Assembly: GCA_964531735.1 (NCBI GenBank)
Contig: CAZHGD010000014.1
Location: 11,806 to 75,805 of the forward strand
Length of the DNA: 64,000 nt
Source of the DNA: CAZHGD01 sp964531735
Lineage (GTDB): Bacteria; Armatimonadota; UBA10988
Reading direction: 5' to 3'
Below the pieces are notes generated by a model. The model did not search any database and was not told the DNA's origin. It saw only the letters and a list, made by a program, of their open reading frames with translations. Both the position numbers and the translations under genes were made by a program. Positions 50,107 to 57,797 of the stretch are shown here, in pieces (the stretch's first letter is position 1; every line of letters begins with the position of its first letter).

Positions 50107-50118
50107 CCGACCGGTCGG
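50107..50118. promoter_or_regulatory. Perfect 12-bp palindrome upstream of the S9-like gene
   Basis: CCGACCGGTCGG lies about 23 bases upstream of the GTG start. A dimeric regulator could bind here. In GC-rich DNA it may also be chance. Confidence 0.25.
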
Positions 50119-50175
50119 CCGCACCGACAGGATGGCCGTCCGCACGGTGCCTGTCAAGCCAGCGCCTCAGCGCGG

Positions 50176-52212
50176 TCAGGGCTGCGGAGCCGCCGGCTTG
50201 ACCTCGATGAACTGCAGACCGTCGGCCACCACATAACCGTCGGTGTCGCGGTTGGAGACCGTGACGGTGAGGTCGGTGTTCGCCGGCAACTCGACCACGC
50301 CGAGCCGCAGCCGCCCCTGCGCCTCCGCGACGCGCTGGTTGGCCGACCAGGTGGCGACCACGCGCCCGCCCGCAGCCAGCACCACCGGCACCTTCGTGCT
50401 CCGATTGGGGCTGTACGGCGCCAGCAGCCACACTTCCCAGCGCCCGGCGCGCGGCACCCGCGCGGTCCAGGTGAGCGTGGTCTGGCCCTTGTTGGCGTTG
50501 CCGTCATGCACGTAGCCGGTGCCCACTTGTCGCGCACCGGGAATGGCCGAGTCGAGCCAGACGCCGGTCCGCTGCGCCTGGCGGTCATCGAGCGTGACGC
50601 CTGGCAGCGTCTTCGGGTCGATGTTTTCCGGCGCCTCGGGCGCCGGCGGGTCCAGCACCTGCTTGTCCGCCAGTAGTCGGGCGCGTAGCGCGGCGTAGTC
50701 GACAGCCTGGATGGTGGTGCCGCGGTCCAGCGCCAGGCAGGCGGCGGTGGCCACCGACTGGCCCAGCACCATGAACACCGGCTCCATGCGGATGGAGCCA
50801 TAGGCGATGTGGCTGGCCGAGAGGCAGACCGGCACGGCCAGGTTCGGGCACTCTTGCTCACGCGGCACCACCGCGGCGAACGCCACCGGATAGGGCCCCG
50901 CCACGCCGACCTCGACGTCGCCCTCGTTGCGCACGCGGCCATCGACCACCACGCGGCGGCAGTTGTGGCTGTCCATGCCGTAGGAGGCCAGGCCGACGCC
51001 GTCGCGGGCCACTTCCTTCCCCCGGCAGTGGTGTTCGGTCATCACCACCGCGGCCACCATGCGCCGGGCCTCGCGCACGTACAACTGCGTCGGCCAGCCA
51101 CCGCTGTCGGTGAACTCGTCGGTGGGCAGACCGTAGGCGTTGACCTCTTTGCGGATCTTCTCGGGCACGCGCGGATCGGTGCTCAGGAAGTACATCAGGC
51201 CCTGCTGGTAGGTCCGGTGGGCGGCGATGATCCGCTGCCGCCCGGCCCAGTCCGCCTCGGGGTAGTCGTGGTTGCCGCCGATGAAGTCGGTGGAGAACCC
51301 ACCGTAGTTGTTCGTGTCGGTCTTGTGGTTGGGCATCCGCGCGGTCAGCCGCAGCACGTCCCACACGCCGGCCTGGATGTAGCGGAGCAGCAACTCATAG
51401 CACCGCGCGTCGTAGCCTTCGGGCCGCGGAAACGGCAACCGGTTCGCCGCGGTGGTCAGGCACATGCGGAAGTTGTAGGCTTGGACGGCCTTGTCGCCCT
51501 CACCAGGCTGGCCCGGCGCCTCGGCGCTGATGCCCCAGAGCAGGCCGCTGGCCGGATTGCCCGGCACCACGTACGGGTCCATCGGCACCCGGAAGTTGTG
51601 ATGCTGCATGAACTGACGGCCGTTGATCGTCTCGCCATAGACCGCGTTGCTCTCGCGCCCGACGGTGTAGGCGACCTTGGCCAGCGCCATCAGGTCGCCC
51701 TCGTAGGTGGCGTCGATGAACTGCGCCGCGCCCACGCGCCGGCGGTTGGCGAACAGGGCCGCCGTCAGGCGACTGTTGCGCCGCGTGACCGCCACCAGCC
51801 GATGCTCGCGCAGCACGGGCACGCGCGCCTCGGCCAGCATGGCCACCAGGATGTCCTCGGCCACATGGGGCTCGAAGCGGAAGCCGCCATGGCAGTCGGC
51901 GAACTGCGGCGACTGCGGACCGTACTTGGTGCGGTAGTGGTCGGCCACGCGGGTGTAGAACTCGCGCGCCAGACCGCCGATGGCAGCCCGCGAGCCGGTG
52001 TCGGTCATGCCGAGCCCGCCGGACGTCAGCCCACCGATATGCCGGCCCGGCTCAGCCAGAACCACCGGCCGGCCCATCCGCGCCACCTGGACGGCCGCCG
52101 CCACGCCGCCGGCGGTGGCACCGTAGACCAGCACGTCGTACTGCTCCGCGGCCGCGCCCAGCGACCCGGCGGCGAGCAGCAGCCACAAAGCGAAGGTGTG
52201 TCGAGTGTGCAT
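50176..52212 (-). CDS. Secreted FAD-dependent oxidoreductase with Golvesin-like C-terminal domain
   Basis: A 678-residue protein with a signal peptide (HTRHTFALWLLLAAGSLGAAA). The dinucleotide motif is DVLVYGATAGGVAAAVQVARM, followed by GGLTSGGLGMTD, as in the FAD oxidoreductase family common in planctomycete-like genomes. Residues from about 560 form a Golvesin/Xly-type carbohydrate-binding domain (GVWLDSAIPGARQVGTGYVH to the end, GYVVADGLQFIEV). The electron acceptor and substrate are unknown. ATG 52212 lacks a good ribosome binding site and lies only seven bases after a TACACT, so the mRNA may be leaderless. Confidence 0.75.
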   Translation of the reverse strand: MHTRHTFALWLLLAAGSLGAAAEQYDVLVYGATAGGVAAAVQVARMGRPVVLAEPGRHIGGLTSGGLGMTDTGSRAAIGGLAREFYTRVADHYRTKYGPQSPQFADCHGGFRFEPHVAEDILVAMLAEARVPVLREHRLVAVTRRNSRLTAALFANRRRVGAAQFIDATYEGDLMALAKVAYTVGRESNAVYGETINGRQFMQHHNFRVPMDPYVVPGNPASGLLWGISAEAPGQPGEGDKAVQAYNFRMCLTTAANRLPFPRPEGYDARCYELLLRYIQAGVWDVLRLTARMPNHKTDTNNYGGFSTDFIGGNHDYPEADWAGRQRIIAAHRTYQQGLMYFLSTDPRVPEKIRKEVNAYGLPTDEFTDSGGWPTQLYVREARRMVAAVVMTEHHCRGKEVARDGVGLASYGMDSHNCRRVVVDGRVRNEGDVEVGVAGPYPVAFAAVVPREQECPNLAVPVCLSASHIAYGSIRMEPVFMVLGQSVATAACLALDRGTTIQAVDYAALRARLLADKQVLDPPAPEAPENIDPKTLPGVTLDDRQAQRTGVWLDSAIPGARQVGTGYVHDGNANKGQTTLTWTARVPRAGRWEVWLLAPYSPNRSTKVPVVLAAGGRVVATWSANQRVAEAQGRLRLGVVELPANTDLTVTVSNRDTDGYVVADGLQFIEVKPAAPQP

Positions 52213-52219
52213 GCCCGGT

Positions 52220-52225
52220 AGTGTA
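52220..52225 (-). promoter_or_regulatory. Possible leaderless -10 element of the FAD oxidoreductase
   Basis: TACACT lies exactly seven bases before the ATG on the minus strand, the layout of leaderless promoters, and no Shine-Dalgarno sequence intervenes. No clear -35 is seen. Confidence 0.3.
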
Positions 52226-52300
52226 CCGCAGACGGCGGAGGACGGGAGCGGGTGTGTTCGGTTGCTTGGCGACCGCCGCAGACGCATCGCGGAAGTCATG

Positions 52301-52936
52301 CTACCGTGCGGAAGTCGCGGCCGGCGGCATCATGGAGGCCAGCACGTCCACGCACCGAGCAAAGCTGGGGAGCAGTGGACGTAGCGCCGCCGGATCGAGC
52401 TTGGCGAGCAGTTCGAACGATCGCCTGCCCTTGCGGTAGGCGTTGGAGCACGAACTGGTGCTGCGCGCCAGTCGGGTCTGCACATCGTCGCGAGAGCGCT
52501 GTTCCAGGTCGCGCAGCGGTGGCAGCGCCGACTCCCGCAGGTCGGACCCATAGTGGGTGCGTAGCGCCTTGCGGTCGGCGACGATCCAGGTCTCCATGCA
52601 AGTGACCATGAGCAACGCGAACTGGTCCTCGGCTCCCGCGGGTGGCGACCAGCCATCTCGCGCCGCCAGGTGGGCCCACGGCTGGTTGAGGTCGCCGACC
52701 GGCTCCTCACTGTCCACCAGCAAGGCGACGAAGTCCTCAGCAGCGGCTGTCTTTAGGTCCGCCTTGAACCGGGCGAAGGCGTCTGATCGACTGCCACACG
52801 CCACTAGCCGCGGACAGCGTCCGGCCAGCCCGCTCCGTTCGAGCAACTGATGGAAACCCGCGCGGCACTGCACGTTCAGATCCCTGCCCCGGGGCTGGTG
52901 GCCGGCGCCACCCTCGAGGTACAGCCGCGTCCTCAC
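52301..52936 (-). CDS. DUF4276 protein, partner of an OLD-like ATPase
   Basis: A 211-residue protein matching the DUF4276 pattern: RLYLEGGAG at the start (E8), VACGSRSDAFARFK, LLVDSEEPVGD (D75, E77), then FALLMVTCMETWIVADRKAL, YGSDL and KGRRSFELLAKLDP. The early E followed by a D-x-E loop is reminiscent of a TOPRIM-type metal site, but that is inference. The GTG start overlaps the ATPase stop as GTGA, so the two are translationally coupled. The pair resembles two-component ATPase/TOPRIM defence systems such as PARIS. No substrate is known. Confidence 0.75.
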   Translation of the reverse strand: MRTRLYLEGGAGHQPRGRDLNVQCRAGFHQLLERSGLAGRCPRLVACGSRSDAFARFKADLKTAAAEDFVALLVDSEEPVGDLNQPWAHLAARDGWSPPAGAEDQFALLMVTCMETWIVADRKALRTHYGSDLRESALPPLRDLEQRSRDDVQTRLARSTSSCSNAYRKGRRSFELLAKLDPAALRPLLPSFARCVDVLASMMPPAATSAR

Positions 52937-54093
52937 CACCGCGTCCCGCCAATCTGGCCGCTGAGCCAAAGCTGCCCGAGGCGGTACTCGGTGAGCCACT
53001 GGCTCAAGTCGTCGGCCGCTAGGCGCCGCGCCACAGTCTGGCCGTCGTCCTTCTCAACCACTACCACCGACTCCGGGGTGTCGCTCAAGGCGTCAACCAG
53101 GATGTCGGAGTGGGTGGTGACCACCAACTGGGTCCGCTCTGATGCCGTCACGAGCAGACCAGCCAGCCTCGGCAGCAGGTCCGGGTGAAGGCCCAGTTCG
53201 GGCTCCTCAATGCCGATCAGCGCAGGCGGTTCCGGGTCACAGAGGATGGCGAGCAGACACAGGTAGCGGAGCGTGCCGTCAGACAGCCGGCTGGCGGGGA
53301 TCACCATGTCGCCTTCGGAGAGCAGCGCCTGAACGGTGCCCTCACGGATGCGCACTTCGAAGTCCTCAAGCCCGGCGTACAGATCGCGGAGGCGGTCGAC
53401 GATCTCCGCCTTCACCCGCGGCTTCTCCCGCAGGTAGCTGAGAAACAGCCAGAGGTTAGTGAAGTCCTCCTCAAGGCGCTCCACCGGCAGGTCCGCCGAC
53501 TGCGGTCTGCGCAGCGCCGACGAACGACCGAATGGCCACTCGCGGTAGAGGCGGCAGGAGCGGTAGAAGGTCGTCAGCAGCGCGAGGGCCGGGTACCGGT
53601 CGGGATCCCTGCGTTGCGACAGGATCGACTCCGCTGGGTTGAGGTCAGCCACCTCAAGTGCGCGGGTATCGTCGCCTTGACCGCGGATGAACGACCCTCT
53701 ACCCTCGCTCACGTAGTAGCTGAACTGCTCGGCGTCACGCATACCTGGCTGGGCACCACGAACCGTCTCGCTCGACAGCTGGAAGCGCGACGCTCGCTCG
53801 CCGAACGTCAGGCGGTGCCGCATCGGCCACACGCAATCCACCACCGCCCCCAGCGACGCGTCCTGCGACGTGGCTCCCTGCCACAGCCACTCCGTTACTC
53901 CGCCACCGCCCGGTCGCCGCATGGGCGCGGTGAGGTTGGTGGCCGCCGACCGCAGGAGGTCAAGCGCGTCGATGAAGTTCGACTTGCCGGATCCGTTTGG
54001 CCCGATCAGCACGTTGAGCGGGCGTAGCTCCAGCGGTGGCGAATCGGGGCCAAACGACAGCAGCCCTTGGAGATGCAGTTCTCGGAGCACCAC
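52933..54093 (-). CDS. OLD/SMC-like AAA ATPase
   Basis: A 386-residue ABC-type ATPase of the AAA_21/OLD group. Walker A is GPNGSGKS (31-38), the signature is RLSDGTLRYL, Walker B is LIGIEEPELGLHPD, and the D-loop/H-loop region is VTTHSDILVDAL. No nuclease domain is fused, and the downstream DUF4276 gene probably supplies the effector. The start is one of two GTG codons (54093/54090) behind GAGAGG. The open frame extends much further upstream without similarity. Confidence 0.85.
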   Translation of the reverse strand: MVLRELHLQGLLSFGPDSPPLELRPLNVLIGPNGSGKSNFIDALDLLRSAATNLTAPMRRPGGGGVTEWLWQGATSQDASLGAVVDCVWPMRHRLTFGERASRFQLSSETVRGAQPGMRDAEQFSYYVSEGRGSFIRGQGDDTRALEVADLNPAESILSQRRDPDRYPALALLTTFYRSCRLYREWPFGRSSALRRPQSADLPVERLEEDFTNLWLFLSYLREKPRVKAEIVDRLRDLYAGLEDFEVRIREGTVQALLSEGDMVIPASRLSDGTLRYLCLLAILCDPEPPALIGIEEPELGLHPDLLPRLAGLLVTASERTQLVVTTHSDILVDALSDTPESVVVVEKDDGQTVARRLAADDLSQWLTEYRLGQLWLSGQIGGTRW

Positions 54094-54171
54094 AGGCGTC
54101 TGCCTCTCAGCGCCCACGGCTCCACTCGCCCTACCGCAGCGACGATGGTCCAGTGGCGCGCTCTGCCCCGC

Positions 54172-54180
54172 AGTATACCA
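54172..54180 (-). promoter_or_regulatory. Extended -10 promoter of the ATPase-DUF4276 pair
   Basis: On the minus strand TGG precedes TATACT (TATACT at 54172-54177), an extended -10 of the TGn type. The -35 is weak (GTGGCA at 17 bases). It predicts an untranslated leader of about 70 bases. Confidence 0.45.
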
Positions 54181-54247
54181 ACTCGCCCGCGTCTTGCCAC
54201 CAGCCCTCCGGCCCGCCATACTGCACGCGGACAGCAGGAGGCCTGGC

Positions 54248-55117
54248 ATGACGGTGATGCTGACGGGCGGTTGCGGCAATATCGGGCGGCGCGTGCTGGA
54301 CCGGCTCGAACCCGATCACGACGTGGTGGTGGTCGACGCGGTGCCCCACCCGCTCGGCTGGCCGGGCCGGGTCGAGCAACTCGACTTGACCTCGTCGGCC
54401 CAGCTCGACCGGCTCGATGAGCCGTTCGATGCCATCGTGCACCTCGCCGCCATTCCGAACCCGTACCGTGACCCCTGGGAGGACGTGCTGCGCGTCAACC
54501 TGCTGAGCACCTTCAACGTGCTCCGCTACGCCGTGGCGCACCACGTGCCGAAGGTCATCTTCGGCAGCAGCGAATCGGCCTCCGGCTGGGGCATCCATGG
54601 CAAGTTCTACGCGCCCGACTACCTGCCGCTCGACGAGCGGCACCGCTCGCTGCCGTCCGAGGTGTACAGCTACACCAAGTGCTTCGGCGACCAGCTCTGT
54701 CAGGGCTTCAGCCGCGAGCACGGCCTGCGCACCATCTGCCTGCGCTACACCTTCGTCACTTTCGAGGCGCTCTACGAGGGCTTCCTGAACACGCTCCGCG
54801 ACCCGGCGCCGCGCGACGCCCTCGGCGCCACCTACGCCTGGATCGACGTCGAGGATGTCGCCGCCGCGATCCGCGCCGCGTTGGCGTTCGATCCGGGCGA
54901 GGGCGGCAGCGAGACGTTCTACCTGACCGCGCGCGACCACTTCGGCACGATCGACACGCTGGAACTGGTGGCCCGCAACTGGGGCGACGCGGTGCAGGTC
55001 GACCGCGAGTACTACGCCGCGCGCCCGCGCGCGTCGTTCTTCGACATTCGCAAAGCCGAACGCCTGCTGGGCTGGACGCCGGCGTGGGATGTGGAGCGGC
55101 TGCTCAGAGAGAAGTAG
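54248..55117 (+). CDS. NAD-dependent epimerase/dehydratase (extended SDR)
   Basis: A 289-residue Rossmann-fold protein. The nucleotide motif is TGGCGNIG (6-13), the catalytic motif is Y140-x3-K144 (YSYTK), and HLAAIPNP is typical of extended SDRs that act on NDP-sugars. The C-terminus has RKAERLLGWTP, common to sugar-nucleotide epimerases. The exact substrate is unknown. ATG 54248 follows AGGAGG. It is divergent from the ATPase gene, with about 150 bases between them. Confidence 0.85.
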   Translation: MTVMLTGGCGNIGRRVLDRLEPDHDVVVVDAVPHPLGWPGRVEQLDLTSSAQLDRLDEPFDAIVHLAAIPNPYRDPWEDVLRVNLLSTFNVLRYAVAHHVPKVIFGSSESASGWGIHGKFYAPDYLPLDERHRSLPSEVYSYTKCFGDQLCQGFSREHGLRTICLRYTFVTFEALYEGFLNTLRDPAPRDALGATYAWIDVEDVAAAIRAALAFDPGEGGSETFYLTARDHFGTIDTLELVARNWGDAVQVDREYYAARPRASFFDIRKAERLLGWTPAWDVERLLREK

Positions 55118-55137
55118 GCGGCAAGCGCGACCCGCTG

Positions 55138-55476
55138 CTACTGCGGCAGGTCCAGCGTGACAAACTGGCCGGTCAGGGAATCGAGGGCGGCGATCCGCTC
55201 GTGCAACCGGTCGGCCTCGCGCGCGAAGTGGGTGCTCTGAGTGATGGCCACAATGCCCGCGTGTGTGGCCGTCGCTCGGTGCAGCCGGCGGAAGTGGCGC
55301 CGATTGTGCGTCAGCAGAGCACGGTCGTGCGCCGCGGCATAGGCCAACTGGTCGCGGTCGGAGGTGCCCTGGTTCGACCGTCCCGCCTCGCGGGTGGTCA
55401 GCACGTCGTAGCCCAGCCTGCGCAACGCCAAGACCAGGGCTTCGTGGACATCCTCGTCGGCGTATAGCCGGACCAC
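55138..55476 (-). CDS. DUF5615 PIN-like protein (putative toxin)
   Basis: A 112-residue PIN-like protein: ADEDVHEALVLALRRLGYDV, TSDRDQLAYAAAHDRALLTHNRRHF and GIVAITQ are the family core, with acidic residues D7, E8, D9 and D43 available for metal binding. Its GTG start abuts the TAG of the DUF433 gene directly. Known DUF433/DUF5615 pairs are proposed toxin-antitoxin modules. Confidence 0.8.
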   Translation of the reverse strand: MVRLYADEDVHEALVLALRRLGYDVLTTREAGRSNQGTSDRDQLAYAAAHDRALLTHNRRHFRRLHRATATHAGIVAITQSTHFAREADRLHERIAALDSLTGQFVTLDLPQ

Positions 55477-55704
55477 CTACTCCCCCTCGTTCGCCGCTAT
55501 CGCCGTATCGATCTCTTCATGCCTGGTCTGGTAGTACTGCCACGCCGCTGCCAGATCCGCTGCCGTCAGGTCGGGGTACCCGGCCAGGATGCGCTCGTCA
55601 TCCAAGCCCAGCCGGCGCCACTTGACCAGCTCCCAGACCGCGATGCGCGTCTGCCCGATGCAGGCATCGCCGCCCGCCACACCGGGCGTCCTGCGGATCA
55701 GCAT
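55477..55704 (-). CDS. DUF433 protein (putative antitoxin)
   Basis: A 75-residue protein with the DUF433 signature GVAGGDACIGQTRIAVWELV and the HTH-like region LDDERILAGYPDLTAADLAAAW. It is the first gene of the pair with DUF5615. ATG 55704 fits the family; a TTG 30 bases upstream (55734) is an alternative start. Confidence 0.8.
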   Translation of the reverse strand: MLIRRTPGVAGGDACIGQTRIAVWELVKWRRLGLDDERILAGYPDLTAADLAAAWQYYQTRHEEIDTAIAANEGE

Positions 55705-55835
55705 ACTCGTTGGTCGTCGAGCCGGACGCGCCAAGGCGGTCTCCTGTCAACCGATTGTACCGCCGGCTCGATCCGGCGCGCAACGGTCTGCAGCAACGAA
55801 GCCGCGGAACTTGGTCCCGACCCGCTGCTCGCGGC

Positions 55836-56645
55836 TCAGTTCGCGTTGTACCCATGAACCCGTGTCTGCAGCAGGTCCTTCCAGTACGCTTCGCGCTGCA
55901 GCACGTCTTCCTGGCTGGCGTGCGAGTCAGCCACCTCCAGGATGCCGAACTGGAAGTGCTCGGCATAGTCGGCGCCGTTGGCCGCCAGCAACGCCTTGAG
56001 CTCGACGTTGCCGCCATGGCCGGTCGCCGAGTAGGCGCACCAGCGGCTCCAGATGCCTTCGCCGGCCGTGGCGCTGCCGACGTAGAGCTTGCCCGTGGCC
56101 CGGTCCACGATGATGTAGACGCCCGAGACCGCACCCAACGCGGCGCGCCACGAGTCCACCGACTGCCGCACGATGATGTCCAACTCGGCCTTGGTCAGCG
56201 TCGCCCAGGAGTAGCCGCGGAAGTCACTCACACGCAGCCGCTCGGCCCGGATCTCCACGACTTCGAGCCGTTCGGCCCAAGGCTCGCCGCGCAGGTATGA
56301 CTGCCGGCCCGGCCGCTCGAACGCCACCACCAGCCGCCCGTCCAGCTCATCGGTGGCGGGCCGTCGGAGCAGGTCGTAGTAGTAGTGGTCGTCCGGCTTG
56401 GTTACGCCGCACCCCTCGTGCACGCCGGCGAACAGCCACCGAGCCGGTTGCGCCAGCGCGATCAGCGACACCACCAACGGCCGCTGGAAGTTGCGCTGCT
56501 TCTGCCGGCGCTGCCAGGCGTCGAAGTCGCCGGCTAAGTAGACCATCAGCGGGTCATCGCGCCCGTCCCACTTCGCCAGGTGCAGCTTGCAGCGTTCGGG
56601 CGTGACGTCCGGATCGAGCAGTGTGAGCAGGTCGAACAGCTTCAT
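55836..56645 (-). CDS. GIY-YIG nuclease-domain protein
   Basis: A 269-residue protein. The first 165 or so residues form an uncharacterised domain (WDGRDDPLMVYLAGDF; then DELDGRLVVAFERPGRQSYL). The C-terminal part is a GIY-YIG domain: GVYI (175-178), YVG (188-190), R201 and the catalytic-type E252 (LQREAYW). The gene starts seven bases after the stop of the UroD-like gene, so the two are co-transcribed. The same architecture occurs in stand-alone nuclease proteins of unclear function. Start 56645 is set by the beginning of similarity. Confidence 0.8.
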   Translation of the reverse strand: MKLFDLLTLLDPDVTPERCKLHLAKWDGRDDPLMVYLAGDFDAWQRRQKQRNFQRPLVVSLIALAQPARWLFAGVHEGCGVTKPDDHYYYDLLRRPATDELDGRLVVAFERPGRQSYLRGEPWAERLEVVEIRAERLRVSDFRGYSWATLTKAELDIIVRQSVDSWRAALGAVSGVYIIVDRATGKLYVGSATAGEGIWSRWCAYSATGHGGNVELKALLAANGADYAEHFQFGILEVADSHASQEDVLQREAYWKDLLQTRVHGYNAN

Positions 56646-56652
56646 CGGTCGC

Positions 56653-57735
56653 TCAGTAGGTGCCCAACTCGCGCCCGCGGTCCACGAAGTGCCGGTAGGT
56701 GGCGTACTCCACGGTGTCGGGGATGGAGTGGTCGCTGTGCAGCACGTAGCCGTACTGCTGCATGACGATGGGGATCTTCGCCTCCAGCTCGGCGTTGACC
56801 TGGGCCAGATCGTTCGAGTAGAGCGCGCGAACATCGATGCCGCCCATGAACGACAGGCGGTCGCCCCAGTCGCGGTACAGCTTGACCAGGTCCATGCCAG
56901 CCTTGACCTCGATCACCTGCAAGCAGTCGATGCCGGCGTCGACCATGCCCGGCAGCAGTGGCTCAACGTAGCCGCAGGAGTGCATGATCACCGGCGCGCC
57001 GTGGCTCTTGGCGAACTGGACCGACCACTTGTGCGACGGCTGCACGATGGCGTTGTACATGCTCGGCGACATGAACGGCCGGTTCTTGAAGCCCATGTCC
57101 TCGTAGTACCAGACGCCGTCCGGCCAGCCCTCCTGGTCGAACAGCATCTCCTGGCAGTCCACCAGGAGCTTCGTGTAGGTCTCCGACATATCGCGCACCC
57201 AGTCGGGGTCGTCGGCCATGCCGATCAGCATGTGCTCGTGCCCGGCCAGGCTCTTCATGTGCTCGAACACGTGCGCGGCGCAGAAGCAGAAGAAGCGACC
57301 CTCGTCGGCCGCTTTCTGCCGAGCGTTGCGGTAACCGGCGAAGTCGATCCGCCGCGCCTCGGCCACCAGCTTCGGCTTGGCCAGTTCCTCCCAGGTGCGC
57401 CGCTCGGTGACCCTGAAGCCGAGGTGTTCGGGCGTCGAATCGTGCAGCTTGTGCTGCCGCATGGTGGCGTAGTTGCCGTCGAGCACCACGCGGGTCTCGT
57501 CGGTCTCCTCCAGCACCTGCGCGGTGAAGTCGAGGTCGACGATGGTGTTCACACCACCACAGAGGGCCAGGTCGAAGCCGAAATGGTCGTCGAACGACTC
57601 GCCGGCGGGAATGTGGCCCTGCTCGCGCCAGTCGCGCGCGGTGGCGCCCCAGAAGTGCTCGAACAACCCGATCCGGTCGACCGGTTGGCGGTGCAGGATG
57701 TTGCCGATGCGCTCGCGGCCTGTCATGGCCATCAT
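56653..57735 (-). CDS. UroD-family methyltransferase-like protein with HxCG motif
   Basis: A 360-residue UroD-superfamily protein: TGRERIGNILHRQPVDRIG at the start, GVWYYEDMGFKNRPFMSP in the middle, and VIMHSCGYVEPLLPGMVDAG, where H-x-C-G matches the zinc site of corrinoid-dependent methyltransferases (MtaA/MtbA type). This is more consistent with methyl transfer than the paralogue at 24.6 kb, whose motif is HTDG. No corrinoid protein or MtaC-like gene is nearby. GAGGAG lies ten or so bases before the start. It is co-transcribed with the GIY-YIG gene. Confidence 0.8.
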   Translation of the reverse strand: MMAMTGRERIGNILHRQPVDRIGLFEHFWGATARDWREQGHIPAGESFDDHFGFDLALCGGVNTIVDLDFTAQVLEETDETRVVLDGNYATMRQHKLHDSTPEHLGFRVTERRTWEELAKPKLVAEARRIDFAGYRNARQKAADEGRFFCFCAAHVFEHMKSLAGHEHMLIGMADDPDWVRDMSETYTKLLVDCQEMLFDQEGWPDGVWYYEDMGFKNRPFMSPSMYNAIVQPSHKWSVQFAKSHGAPVIMHSCGYVEPLLPGMVDAGIDCLQVIEVKAGMDLVKLYRDWGDRLSFMGGIDVRALYSNDLAQVNAELEAKIPIVMQQYGYVLHSDHSIPDTVEYATYRHFVDRGRELGTY

Positions 57736-57797
57736 GCCGGTGGCTCCTCGTTCGCGCGAGGGCGTTCGGCGACCACCGGCAACATCCTGCCCCAGCC

